NCBI RefSeq assembly: GCF_001541315.1
Contig: NZ_LMVK01000001.1
Span: forward strand, 372,001 to 436,000
Origin: Agrobacterium tumefaciens str. B6
GTDB lineage: Bacteria; Pseudomonadota; Alphaproteobacteria; Rhizobiales; Rhizobiaceae
Length of the DNA stretch: 64,000 bases
Reading direction: 5' to 3'
Each line of letters begins with the position of its first letter. Within the stretch, counting starts at the first letter, position 1. A program made the translations under genes and the position numbers. Shown here piece after piece: positions 8,866-16,918 of the stretch. The notes under the pieces are model-generated. The model searched no databases, was not told the DNA's origin, and saw nothing but the letters and a program-made list of their open reading frames with translations.

Positions 8866-8984
8866 CCCTCATCCCTGTGCTTGTCACAGGAATCCAGCCA
8901 GCCCAAGTCCTTGGGCTGAAAGAAGTCTCTCCGCCGCGCAGACGCGCTTCGACTGGATTCCTGTGACGAGCGCAGGCATGAGGG
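8866..8984. repeat. Long imperfect palindromic intergenic element
   Basis: Two 32-bp arms, 8866-8897 and 8953-8984, are inverted copies with only about four mismatches. The inner 15 bases of each (GTCACAGGAATCCAG and its complement) match exactly. A second small hairpin (AGCCCAAG/CTTGGGCT, 8900-8917) sits inside the loop. The element fills the gap between the convergent pyrD and CAP genes. Its form resembles the mosaic repetitive elements of rhizobial genomes (RIME/REP-like). It could also fold as a bidirectional terminator or mRNA stabiliser. Copy number cannot be judged from one window. Confidence 0.8.
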
Positions 8985-9013
8985 CGCGGGGGTACCCTAG
9001 TCTCCGCCCATTC

Positions 9014-9511
9014 TCAGGCGCAGAGCACCATGGCCCAATAGGGTCGGTTGCGGCTGGCGGCGTCATAGGCCACCGCGACGCCGAGACCATTATAGGGCCC
9101 GAGCATATTTTCGAGATGGTGTTTGGAGCCGATCCAGGCCTTCACCACCCGCTCGACACTGTCTTGCCCTGCAGCCACGTTTTCCGCCGCCGGAAGCGGG
9201 ACATTGCCGTCCTTCATGCGGATAAGGAAACTGTCGGTCAGGCCGATCAGATGCGCCATCTTCTGCGCCTTGACCATGCGGCCGGCCTGATAGGCGGCAG
9301 CACCGCTTGCTGGACCATTGATGGAAAGCGGGGAAAGCCCCTTCGTGCGGCGCAGGTCATTGACCATGGGAAGTGCCGCCGCCGTTTCGTCGCGGGTGCC
9401 CGATGGCATGCCCTTGTTGGTGGGCATGGAAACGCAGGCGGAAAGAACGGAACCAGCGGAAAGCAGCACGAAGCCGCGCCGTGAAAGCGTTTGAAACGTG
9501 GAATCGGTCAT
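9014..9511 (-). CDS. CAP/SCP-domain lipoprotein
   Basis: A 165-residue protein with a twin-arginine-like motif (SRRGFVLL, residues 10-17) followed by a lipobox LSAC at about residues 23-26, so it is probably a Tat-exported lipoprotein. The mature part is a CAP domain (PF00188): LPMVNDLRRTKGLSPL, then MAHLIG, AENVAAGQ, and WIGSKHHLENMLG. The function of bacterial CAP proteins is mostly unknown. The short gene behind it (stop at 9513) ends one base before this start, so the two form an operon. Confidence 0.85.
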   Translation of the reverse strand: MTDSTFQTLSRRGFVLLSAGSVLSACVSMPTNKGMPSGTRDETAAALPMVNDLRRTKGLSPLSINGPASGAAAYQAGRMVKAQKMAHLIGLTDSFLIRMKDGNVPLPAAENVAAGQDSVERVVKAWIGSKHHLENMLGPYNGLGVAVAYDAASRNRPYWAMVLCA

Positions 9512-9512
9512 G

Positions 9513-9779
9513 TCAGCGGCGATAGCTCAGGAGGCGCAGGATGATGAAAACGGGAATGACGATCGTTGCGCCAAGGATCAGATAGTCGCCGATTGCGCCG
9601 AGCGCGTGGAAACCGCTGCGCCACAGGTCGACCACGAAATCGCGCGCGCCATAGATGATGTTCCACGGAGTCAATCCGAAGATCGCCATCAGAAAGCCGA
9701 CGAGCAATGAAACGACGAGCAGTTTCACCACGGTGCGGGCCACCGTATCACCCAGCATTTTGTTGACCTCACCGGCCAT
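9513..9779 (-). CDS. Small conserved membrane protein (DUF6460-like)
   Basis: An 88-residue protein with two hydrophobic segments: about residues 17-35 (VVKLLVVSLLVGFLMAIFGL) and about 62-82, ending LLSYRR. It resembles the rhizobial DUF6460 group, recalled from memory. No function is known. ATG at 9779 has GGAG 9-12 bases upstream (CAGGAGACTTGCTG). A longer frame upstream to 9818 is possible but has no better start. It lies directly upstream of the CAP lipoprotein gene in the same direction. Confidence 0.75.
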   Translation of the reverse strand: MAGEVNKMLGDTVARTVVKLLVVSLLVGFLMAIFGLTPWNIIYGARDFVVDLWRSGFHALGAIGDYLILGATIVIPVFIILRLLSYRR

Positions 9780-9948
9780 CAGCAAGTCTCCTGTTTTATC
9801 CTGACATATGGGGCGCACCGCTTCGATGCAAGTTTTCGCGCACTATATCGCGCCATATCCGTCAATTCCACGCAGGGGCCATGAAATAGGACTTGAGTTT
9901 TTTTATGGCTTGATAAATGACAGCCGGCATCTTCTCAGGAAATAATTG

Positions 9949-10890
9949 ATGGCCCCAAACCAGTTTTCTTCCGGTGACGTCATTGCCGACCGCCGGGCGG
10001 ACTATGCCCGCATGTTGGCGGAGGGCGGTGACTATCCCGCCGCCGCCGAACTCATGGAACAGGCGCTTGAACTTGCGCCACGGTGGACGGCGGGCTGGTT
10101 TCGTTTCGGGGAATATCATGAAAAGGCGGGGGAGACCGCAAAAGCCGTGGCGGCTTACGAGAAAGTCGCCGAACTGGATACGGAAGGGCTGTTTGCAGCC
10201 GAACTGAAGCTCGCGGTTCTCGGCGCCGCGGAAACACCCGAGCAGCCGCCGAGCCGTTATGTGGAAGGGCTGTTCGACGATTATGCCGACCGTTTCGAAA
10301 CCTCGCTTGTGGAGAAGCTTGACTACAGCGTGCCGCAAAAGCTGGCGGAACTGATAGGCAAGGTGGCGGATGGCGGCGTCTTCGATACCATTGTCGATAT
10401 CGGCTGCGGCACGGGTCTCCTCGGTGTCGAAATCCGCGCCCTTGCAAGACGGCTTGAAGGTTTCGATATTTCCCAGAACATGCTGGCCAAGGCGGAGGAA
10501 AAGGGGCTTTACGATTATCTGGGTCAGGCCGATCTTTCGCTGGAAGCAGAGGCCTCCGGCCTGTTCACAACGACGCTGGCGGAGCACCGCGCCGATCTCG
10601 TCGCCGCCGCCGATGTGATGATGTATCTCGGCAGCCTCGAAGCCGTCATGCCGCTTGTTTCCGCCCTGCTCAGGCCTTCAGGCTTTTTTGCCTTCTCGGT
10701 GGAGGATGCGGGGGATGAGGACGGTTTTATCCTGCGGGAATCCCTTCGTTACGCCCATTCCAAAAGCTATGTGACCGACCTTCTTGAGCGGACTGGCTTT
10801 TCCCTCCTCGAAATACGCAAAACCACCATTCGCAAGGATGCCGGAAAACCCCTTTCCGGCATTCTTTTTCTTGCCCGCGCTAAAGCCTGA
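9949..10890 (+). CDS. TPR-containing SAM-dependent methyltransferase
   Basis: A 313-residue fusion. The N-terminus (about 10-95) contains tandem TPR helices (YARMLAEGGDYPAAAELMEQALELAPRW, written here in part as YARMLAEGGDYP). The C-terminal half is a class I methyltransferase with motif I VDIGCGTGLLG (about residue 147), then EGFDISQNML and AADVMMYLGSLE. The substrate is unknown; the TPR part suggests a protein partner. ATG at 9949 is preferred over TTG at 9946 because of AGGA about 10 bases upstream. It is apparently monocistronic, divergent from the small membrane protein. Confidence 0.88.
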   Translation: MAPNQFSSGDVIADRRADYARMLAEGGDYPAAAELMEQALELAPRWTAGWFRFGEYHEKAGETAKAVAAYEKVAELDTEGLFAAELKLAVLGAAETPEQPPSRYVEGLFDDYADRFETSLVEKLDYSVPQKLAELIGKVADGGVFDTIVDIGCGTGLLGVEIRALARRLEGFDISQNMLAKAEEKGLYDYLGQADLSLEAEASGLFTTTLAEHRADLVAAADVMMYLGSLEAVMPLVSALLRPSGFFAFSVEDAGDEDGFILRESLRYAHSKSYVTDLLERTGFSLLEIRKTTIRKDAGKPLSGILFLARAKA

Positions 10891-10997
10891 ACATTCCGTT
10901 TCTTGCCTTTTTCACGATAGGTCAGTCTTGCTTACTTATCCATCTTGATCAGCTGTTTTTTGCAGTGCAAAATATGTCTGAACCAGAGGAAAAAAGC

Positions 10998-11636
10998 GTG
11001 AGCATAACGAGAAGCGTTTACGGCATGTGGAGTTCCGATCCGGCCAGACATGCGCCGGTGGAAGACGTGCAGGGCATCGTCACCGGCGCCATCGTCTCGG
11101 CGCTCGGCTTTTATCTCCTGAACAAGGTCGGCCTTCTGACCGGCGGCACCGCCGGCGTCGCCTTCCTCCTTCATTATGCCTTCGGCATCAGCTTCGGCCT
11201 TCTGTTCTTCGTCGTTAATCTGCCGTTCTATTATCTGTCCTTCCGCCGTCTCGGTCTTGCCTTTTCCTTCAAGACCTTCATCGCTATCGGCCTTGTTTCG
11301 GTGCTGACGGAAGTGGAGGCGCGCTGGATGGTGATTGACAGCATCAATCCGCTCTGGGCGGCGCTGCTCGGCGGTCTGCTTCTGGGCTACGGATTGCTGG
11401 CGCTCTATCGTCACCGCGCCAGCTTGGGCGGTATCGGTATTCTCGCCATCTATATTCAGGATCGTTTCGGCATCCGCGCCGGTCTGATCCAGCTGGCCTT
11501 CGACGCCTTCGTGATGCTCTGCGCCTTCCTCGTCATCGATCCGGCCACGGTCGCCTATTCGATTGTCGGCGCTTTTGTCCTCAACATGTTTCTGGCCATC
11601 AATCACCGCTCGGACAGATATATCGTCGTGCGCTGA
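10998..11636 (+). CDS. YitT family membrane protein, copy 1
   Basis: A 212-residue YitT/DUF161-like inner-membrane protein with about six hydrophobic segments and the repeated GLLTGGTAGVAFL / ASLGGIGILAIY pattern. Transport substrate unknown. GTG at 10998 is chosen because AGAGGA lies 7-12 bases upstream, and because it lines up with the N-terminus of the paralogue that follows (both reach a W.S.P.RH...ED.QG stretch within about 27 residues). An ATG at 10974 and GTG at 10965 are in frame but lack a ribosome site. It is the first of a tandem pair. Confidence 0.85.
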   Translation: MSITRSVYGMWSSDPARHAPVEDVQGIVTGAIVSALGFYLLNKVGLLTGGTAGVAFLLHYAFGISFGLLFFVVNLPFYYLSFRRLGLAFSFKTFIAIGLVSVLTEVEARWMVIDSINPLWAALLGGLLLGYGLLALYRHRASLGGIGILAIYIQDRFGIRAGLIQLAFDAFVMLCAFLVIDPATVAYSIVGAFVLNMFLAINHRSDRYIVVR

Positions 11637-11708
11637 ATAAGCATGCTTGAAATCCGTCCTGCTTGAGTGCAATAGCTCGGCAAGGGCCTGAAAATCAGGG
11701 GAAAAGGC

Positions 11709-12350
11709 ATGGACGATACGACTGCGCGCAGGCGCCTGAACCTTTGGGCCTCCGCGCCGGATCGTCATTCGCTGCTGGAAGACGCGCAGGGCGTTCTGGC
11801 GGGCAGCATGCTGGTTTCGCTGGGCGTCACGCTGTTTTCGTCCGCGGGCCTTTTGACGGGCGGCGTGGTGGGGCTTGCCTTCCTGGCGCATTATTCCACC
11901 GGCTTCAGCTTCGGCGTGGTGTTTTTCCTTGCCAATCTGCCGTTCTATTATCTCGCCTTCCGCCGGCTCGGCCTCGCCTTCACGGTCAAGACCTTCTGCG
12001 CTATCGCGATGACGGCGCTGCTTTCCGAATATATGCCCGGCTTTTTCGCCTTTCAGAGTATCAATCCGGTTGCCGCAGCGCTTTTTGGCGGGCTGACGGT
12101 TGCGGCCGGCATGCTGGCGCTGTTTCGCCATCGCACCAGCCTCGGCGGTTTCGGCATCTTGGCGCTTTATCTGCAGGATCGTTTCGGCTGGCGCGCGGGC
12201 CTCGTGCAGCTCGCTTTTGACGGCATGGTGCTGGCCTGCTCGTTCTTCGTGGCCACACCTTTCGTCATCCTCTGCTCCATCCTTGGCGCGTTGGTCATGA
12301 ACCTCACGCTTGCCATCAATCACAGGAACGACCGCTACATCGCCATGTAG
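11709..12350 (+). CDS. YitT family membrane protein, copy 2
   Basis: A 213-residue paralogue of the preceding gene, 72 bp downstream on the same strand. The two share long near-identical blocks such as LPFYYL.FRRLGLAF, YRH/FRHR.SLGG.GILA and LAINHR.DRYI at the C-terminus, so this is a local tandem duplication. Six hydrophobic segments are visible. ATG at 11709 is preceded by AGGGGAAAAGGC. Function unknown. The pair may form a heterodimer, but that is inference only. Confidence 0.88.
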   Translation: MDDTTARRRLNLWASAPDRHSLLEDAQGVLAGSMLVSLGVTLFSSAGLLTGGVVGLAFLAHYSTGFSFGVVFFLANLPFYYLAFRRLGLAFTVKTFCAIAMTALLSEYMPGFFAFQSINPVAAALFGGLTVAAGMLALFRHRTSLGGFGILALYLQDRFGWRAGLVQLAFDGMVLACSFFVATPFVILCSILGALVMNLTLAINHRNDRYIAM

Positions 12351-12376
12351 CGGCCGCCCGTTCTGGGGTTAAGAGG

Positions 12377-12838
12377 TCAGGCCGCCTTCGCAGCCGCATC
12401 GACCGGATGCTGCGAGCGGAAACCGACGGCGATGCGGTTCCAGGTGTTGATCGCGCCGATGGCGACGGTGATCTTCACGATGTCCTCATCGGAGAAATGC
12501 GCCTTCAGCGTCTCGAAGGCGTCATCCGGAGCGCCGGTTTCAGCAATCTTCGTCACCGCGTCCACCCAGCCGAGCAGCGCGCGTTCCTGCTGAGTATAAA
12601 CGGGGGATTCCCGCCACACGCTCATCAGGTTGATCCATTGTTCGGAAAGCCCGTCATGACGGCTTTCCTTCACATGCATGTCTACACAGAAGGCGCAGCC
12701 GTTGATAATCGAGGCGCGCAGCTTGATGAGGTGAACGAAGCGGCGCTCGAGGCCGCTGCTCTGGACGTAATTTTCCAGCGCCATTACGGCCTTGAAGGCT
12801 TCGGGGGATGCTTTGGCATAGTTCAAACGGGTTTTCAT
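12377..12838 (-). CDS. Carboxymuconolactone decarboxylase / AhpD-like alkylhydroperoxidase
   Basis: A 153-residue all-helical AhpD-like protein with the redox motif NGCAFCVDMH (CxxC followed by histidine, about residues 46-55). AhpD-like proteins reduce peroxides or regenerate peroxiredoxins through the CxxC pair. It lies 99 bp downstream of an Rrf2 regulator gene on the same strand and is probably co-transcribed or controlled by it, which fits an oxidative or nitrosative stress role. Substrate unknown. Confidence 0.9.
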   Translation of the reverse strand: MKTRLNYAKASPEAFKAVMALENYVQSSGLERRFVHLIKLRASIINGCAFCVDMHVKESRHDGLSEQWINLMSVWRESPVYTQQERALLGWVDAVTKIAETGAPDDAFETLKAHFSDEDIVKITVAIGAINTWNRIAVGFRSQHPVDAAAKAA

Positions 12839-12937
12839 GGGTCTCTCTCCATTGGTTGGGTCTGTTTAAGGGTATGCGTCATCGTTCCGGAAAGCGGTGA
12901 CGCTTCCGGTATTTCGGGTGATTGGTTCTTTTGGGTC

Positions 12938-13441
12938 TTAGCGCGCCGCCGTCTTGCGCTCGTTCAGCGCCAGAAAGGCACAGCCGCGTGCGGCAATGCC
13001 ACCGTCGTCATTGGCGGCAAGGTCGCCCAGAATATCGGCGATGGTGGTTTTGGCGAGTTCCGCCCGATAGGCCTTCTCCGCTTTCAGCATCGCGGCATTG
13101 ATGCCGCAGGGCTTGGTGAAATAACGTCCCGGCAAGGGGTTGGGGCCCCGCTGGCGAATTTCCGCACAGCGAAAGGCAGGCTGCGGCCCCTCCACGGCAA
13201 GAACGATATCGAGCAGCGTAATCCTGTCGGTCGTCCGGGCAAGACGATAGCCGCCCTTCGGCCCCGGCACGGTGGCGACTATTCCGGCGCTCGACAGCGA
13301 TTGCAGGTGTTTCAAGAGATAGCTCGTGGAAACGCCGTGAAATTCCGCAAGCGCCGCCGCTGAAAGCACGCCGCCTTCGGAAAGTCCCGCCAGCATGCCT
13401 ACACTGTGAATGGCCTGTTCAACGCCGTCGCCGAGTTTCAT
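12938..13441 (-). CDS. Rrf2 family transcriptional regulator
   Basis: A 167-residue Rrf2-type regulator. The winged helix covers about residues 5-75, with LSAAALAEFHGVSTSYLLKHLQ as recognition region (shown partly) and the GPKGGYRLAR wing. Three cysteines are present (FRCAEI, KPCGIN, RGCAFL), spaced unlike the IscR/NsrR cluster ligands, so cluster binding is uncertain; a thiol switch is possible. The AhpD-like gene follows. A clean palindrome 35 bp upstream of its ATG (13476-13492) is a likely operator for itself and perhaps for the divergent helicase. Confidence 0.9.
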   Translation of the reverse strand: MKLGDGVEQAIHSVGMLAGLSEGGVLSAAALAEFHGVSTSYLLKHLQSLSSAGIVATVPGPKGGYRLARTTDRITLLDIVLAVEGPQPAFRCAEIRQRGPNPLPGRYFTKPCGINAAMLKAEKAYRAELAKTTIADILGDLAANDDGGIAARGCAFLALNERKTAAR

Positions 13442-13475
13442 CCGTTTTGCTCTTTTGTGGTTCGCTTAAGTATCG

Positions 13476-13492
13476 TGGATAGAATTTATCCA
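13476..13492. promoter_or_regulatory. Palindrome in the rrf2-helicase divergent promoter
   Basis: TGGATA-GAATT-TATCCA: perfect 6-bp arms around a 5-bp spacer, 35 bp upstream of the Rrf2 start. The size fits a dimeric winged-helix regulator and autoregulation by Rrf2 is the simplest reading. The binding protein is inferred, not shown. Confidence 0.55.
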
Positions 13493-13535
13493 TGATTATG
13501 CATTCCTGTCAAGCGGTCCTGTTCCGCTCTTCTTT

Positions 13536-13561
13536 TTTCAAGGTTTCTCACTACCTTGAAA
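13536..13561. promoter_or_regulatory. Second palindrome directly in front of the helicase start
   Basis: TTTCAAGG-N10-CCTTGAAA, with perfect 8-bp arms, ends two bases before the GTG at 13564. It could be an operator or an RNA hairpin that hides the ribosome site. It differs in sequence from the palindrome at 13476, so a second factor would be needed. No known alphaproteobacterial LexA-box pattern is present. Confidence 0.5.
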
Positions 13562-13563
13562 GC

Positions 13564-16083
13564 GTGAAACACGCTGAGTCTCCCATCTCCGGCACGCATG
13601 TCGGTTCCTTGCCCCTTCCATTCCAGAAATGGTTTGCGCAAAATGGGTGGTCTCCGCGCGCCCATCAATTGGAGCTGATGGCGCGGGCGCGGGGCGGCGA
13701 GAACATGCTGCTGATTGCGCCCACGGGCGCCGGCAAGACGCTGGGCGGCTTCATGGCCTCGCTCACCGATCTGGCAGAGCGCGGCAAGGTGTCGCCGGGC
13801 TCGGGCTTTGTCGGCGTGCACACGCTCTATATCTCGCCGCTCAAGGCGCTGGCCGTCGATATCGAGCGCAACCTCACAAGGCCCGTTTCCGAAATGGGCC
13901 TGCCGATTTCCATCGAGACCCGCACGGGCGATACACCGCAGGGCAAACGCCAGCGCCAGAAGATCAAGCCGCCGGATATTCTGCTGACGACGCCGGAACA
14001 GGTCTCGCTGCTGCTCGCCAACAAGGAGGCCGAGCGCTTTTTCCGTGACCTGAAATATGTGGTGCTCGACGAATTACATTCGCTCGTCACCTCCAAACGT
14101 GGCCACCTGCTGTCGCTGGCGCTTGCCCGTGTGCGCCGGCACGCGCCCGATGTGCGTTTCATCGGTCTTTCGGCTACGGTGGCGGAGCCGATGGATTTGC
14201 GCCGTTATCTTGCGCCGCAGGGGCAGGGTGAGCCACCCGCTGGCCTCATCACCGTCGAGGGCGGCGCAAAACCGGATATTTCCATCCTGAACACGGAAGA
14301 GCGCATCCCATGGTCCGGCCATTCGGCGCGTTACGCCATGAAGGATTTGTACTCTGCGCTGAAGGACCACCAGACGACGCTGATCTTCGTCAATACCCGC
14401 TCGCAGGCGGAGCTGATCTTCCAGGAACTCTGGACCATCAATGACGACAATCTGCCGATTGCCCTGCATCACGGTTCGCTGGATGCTGCTCAGCGTCGCA
14501 GGGTGGAGGCCGCCATGGCCGAAAACCGGCTGCGCGCCGTCGTCGCCACCTCCACGCTCGATCTCGGGATAGACTGGGGCGACGTCGACCTTGTCGTGCA
14601 TGTCGGCGCGCCGAAGGGCGCAAGCCGCCTGGCCCAGCGCATCGGCCGCGCCAATCACCGCATGGACGAGCCATCAAAGGCAATTCTCGTTCCGGCCAAC
14701 CGTTTCGAGGTGATGGAGTGTCGCGCTGCACTGGATGCCAATTATATCGGCGCGCAGGATACGCCGCCGATTGCCGAAGGCGCGCTCGATGTTCTCGCCC
14801 AGCATGTTCTCGGCATGGCCTGCGCCGAACCCTTCGATGCGGACGATCTTTACCGCGAAGTGACCAGCGCCCCGCCCTATGCCGATCTGCCGCGCGCCAC
14901 CTTCGACCGGGTGGTGGATTTCACCGCCACCGGCGGCTACGCGCTGCGCACCTATGAGCGTTACGCCCGCATCCGCCAGATGAAGGACGGTCGCTGGCGG
15001 GTCTCCAATCCCGCCGTCGCACAGCAATATCGGCTGAACCTCGGCACCATCGTCGAGGCGGCGGAACTGAATGTCCGCATGGTCAAGCGCAATCCCAAGG
15101 GCACGGTCGGGCGCGGCGGCATGTCGCTCGGCAAGGTCGAGGAATATTTCCTCGAGCAGCTGGTGCAGGGCGATACGTTCCTTTTTGCCGGCAAGGTGCT
15201 GCGTTTTGAAGGTATCCGCGAGAATGAATGTCTGGTCTCGCAGGCCTTTTCCATGGACCCGAAGATACCCTCCTATGCCGGCGGCAAGTTTCCGCTTTCC
15301 ACCTACCTCGCGGATCAGGTGCGCTCCATGCTCTCCGATCCCGCCCGCTGGCAGGCGCTGCCGGATCAGGTGCGCGACTGGCTGGCGATCCAGAAGGAGA
15401 AGTCGATTATTCCCAGGCGCGACGAGCTGCTGGTGGAGACCTTCCCCTTCCGCAAGCGCTTCTTCATGGTCATGTATCCCTTCGAGGGACGCTTGGCGCA
15501 CCAGACGCTCGGCATGCTTTTGACGCGCCGGCTGGAGCGTGCGGGCGCAAAACCCATGGGCTTCGTCGCCACCGATTATTCGCTGGCCATCTGGGCGATG
15601 GAGGATATTGGCATGTGGCTGAAATCCCGCCGCCTGTCACTGGCCGACCTGCTGGACGAGGACATGCTCGGCGACGATCTGGAAGCATGGCTGGACGAAT
15701 CCTTCATGCTGAAGCGCACCTTCCGCAACTGCGCCGTCATTTCCGGGCTGATCGAACGCCGTCATCCCGGCAAGGAAAAGACCGGCCGTCAGGTCACGGT
15801 GTCTGCCGATCTTATTTATGACGTTCTTCGCAGCCATGAGCCGGATCATATCCTGCTGGAAGCGACGCGGCGCGATGCCGCGGCTGGACTTTTGGACATT
15901 GGCCGTCTTGGCGATATGCTGAAGCGAATCAAGGGTCACACCACCCACCGCGCGCTGGAACATGTCTCGCCGCTCGCCGTTCCGGTCATGTTGGAAATCG
16001 GCCGTGAGACGGTGGCGGGCGAGGCGATGGACGATGTGCTGGCCGAGGCCGCCGACGAGCTTATCGCCGAGGCCATGTCCTGA
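13564..16083 (+). CDS. Ligase-associated DNA repair helicase, Lhr-type DEAD/DEAH
   Basis: About 839 residues. Helicase motifs: Walker A APTGAGKT, motif II LDELHSL (DELH in place of DEAH), motif III GLSATV, and later ATSTLDLGIDWG and QRIGRANHR. The long C-terminus is that of the Lhr family. The next gene is a PdeM-like nuclease, so this belongs to the ligase-associated group, usually found with a DNA ligase and an exonuclease; neither is visible here. GTG at 13564 is preferred: the frame is open from ATG at 13492, but that start overlaps the palindrome at 13476 and has no ribosome site. Confidence 0.92.
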   Translation: MKHAESPISGTHVGSLPLPFQKWFAQNGWSPRAHQLELMARARGGENMLLIAPTGAGKTLGGFMASLTDLAERGKVSPGSGFVGVHTLYISPLKALAVDIERNLTRPVSEMGLPISIETRTGDTPQGKRQRQKIKPPDILLTTPEQVSLLLANKEAERFFRDLKYVVLDELHSLVTSKRGHLLSLALARVRRHAPDVRFIGLSATVAEPMDLRRYLAPQGQGEPPAGLITVEGGAKPDISILNTEERIPWSGHSARYAMKDLYSALKDHQTTLIFVNTRSQAELIFQELWTINDDNLPIALHHGSLDAAQRRRVEAAMAENRLRAVVATSTLDLGIDWGDVDLVVHVGAPKGASRLAQRIGRANHRMDEPSKAILVPANRFEVMECRAALDANYIGAQDTPPIAEGALDVLAQHVLGMACAEPFDADDLYREVTSAPPYADLPRATFDRVVDFTATGGYALRTYERYARIRQMKDGRWRVSNPAVAQQYRLNLGTIVEAAELNVRMVKRNPKGTVGRGGMSLGKVEEYFLEQLVQGDTFLFAGKVLRFEGIRENECLVSQAFSMDPKIPSYAGGKFPLSTYLADQVRSMLSDPARWQALPDQVRDWLAIQKEKSIIPRRDELLVETFPFRKRFFMVMYPFEGRLAHQTLGMLLTRRLERAGAKPMGFVATDYSLAIWAMEDIGMWLKSRRLSLADLLDEDMLGDDLEAWLDESFMLKRTFRNCAVISGLIERRHPGKEKTGRQVTVSADLIYDVLRSHEPDHILLEATRRDAAAGLLDIGRLGDMLKRIKGHTTHRALEHVSPLAVPVMLEIGRETVAGEAMDDVLAEAADELIAEAMS

Positions 16084-16111
16084 CATACGCAATGAAGGAA
16101 CAACGATAAAA

Positions 16112-16840
16112 GTGCTGAGCCGGCTGACATTGAGCGACAGGTTTTCCAATGGCTTCGAATGCCTTGGCAGCGAAACCGCCATCAACGGCGTCGCCGCCTG
16201 GTGCGACCCGTTGGGCGGCCTCTACCTGCCGGACCTGTCATTGCTCGTCGTCTCTGATCTGCATCTGGAAAAGGGCGCGGCCTTCGCCCGGCGTGGCCGC
16301 ATGCTGCCACCCTATGACACCATCGCCACGCTTAAAATCCTGTCCTCCCTCGTCAGCCGCTATGATCCGAAGATCGTCGTCAGTCTCGGCGATAATTTCC
16401 ACGATCGCGTCGGTTCCGAGCATCTGCCGCTGCCGCTGCGCGAACTCATCCGCGAGATGGCCCGCGGCCGCGAGTGGATATGGATCAACGGCAACCACGA
16501 CCCCGACGGTACGGTCGATCTGCCGGGCTCTTCGGTGGACGAGATGTTTTATGGCAATCTCGTCTTCCGCCACGAGCCGAAGCTGGGAGATGCCGCCGGC
16601 GAAATTGCAGGGCACCTGCATCCTTCTGCAACCGTGCGCCGTCGCGAGAAAACGGTGCGACGCCCCTGTTTCGCCACCGATGGTTCACGGCTTTTGATGC
16701 CGGCATTCGGGGTGATGAGCGGCGGGCTGGATTTGCGGCACAAGGCGATGCGCGGCCTGTTCGATCATGCCGCTCTTGTCGCGCATCTGATGGGGAGGGA
16801 TCGCATCTATTCGGTGCGATTTTCAAATCTCATCGGCTGA
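16112..16840 (+). CDS. pdeM: Ligase-associated metallophosphoesterase (PdeM-like nuclease)
   Basis: A 242-residue calcineurin-like phosphoesterase. Its metal-binding motifs are VVSDLHLEKG, SLGDNFHDR, INGNHDPDG and AGHLHPSA. It follows the Lhr-type helicase by 28 bp on the same strand, the arrangement of the ligase-associated DNA damage group, in which PdeM is an endonuclease. The start is not certain. GTG at 16112 is used because the upstream part of the open frame lies within the helicase gene and has no family homology. Upstream AAGGA lies about 13 bases away. Confidence 0.88.
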   Translation: MLSRLTLSDRFSNGFECLGSETAINGVAAWCDPLGGLYLPDLSLLVVSDLHLEKGAAFARRGRMLPPYDTIATLKILSSLVSRYDPKIVVSLGDNFHDRVGSEHLPLPLRELIREMARGREWIWINGNHDPDGTVDLPGSSVDEMFYGNLVFRHEPKLGDAAGEIAGHLHPSATVRRREKTVRRPCFATDGSRLLMPAFGVMSGGLDLRHKAMRGLFDHAALVAHLMGRDRIYSVRFSNLIG

Positions 16841-16918
16841 GCGCATCGTCGCCGTTATCTCTTTGTTTTTACGCATTGTCCGGACGTAAAACCGCTACGC
16901 ACTTTTACTGGAAATGCT

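Noticed and set aside
10932..12323. A 463-codon antisense frame over the two YitT genes.
   Set aside because: Low-complexity His/Glu/Arg translation, no ribosome site, and the plus-strand pair has clear family signatures.
13441..13564. LexA-box (GTTC-N7-GTTC) upstream of the repair helicase.
   Set aside because: GTTC words occur (for instance near 13460 and 13521) but not in the correct repeat spacing.
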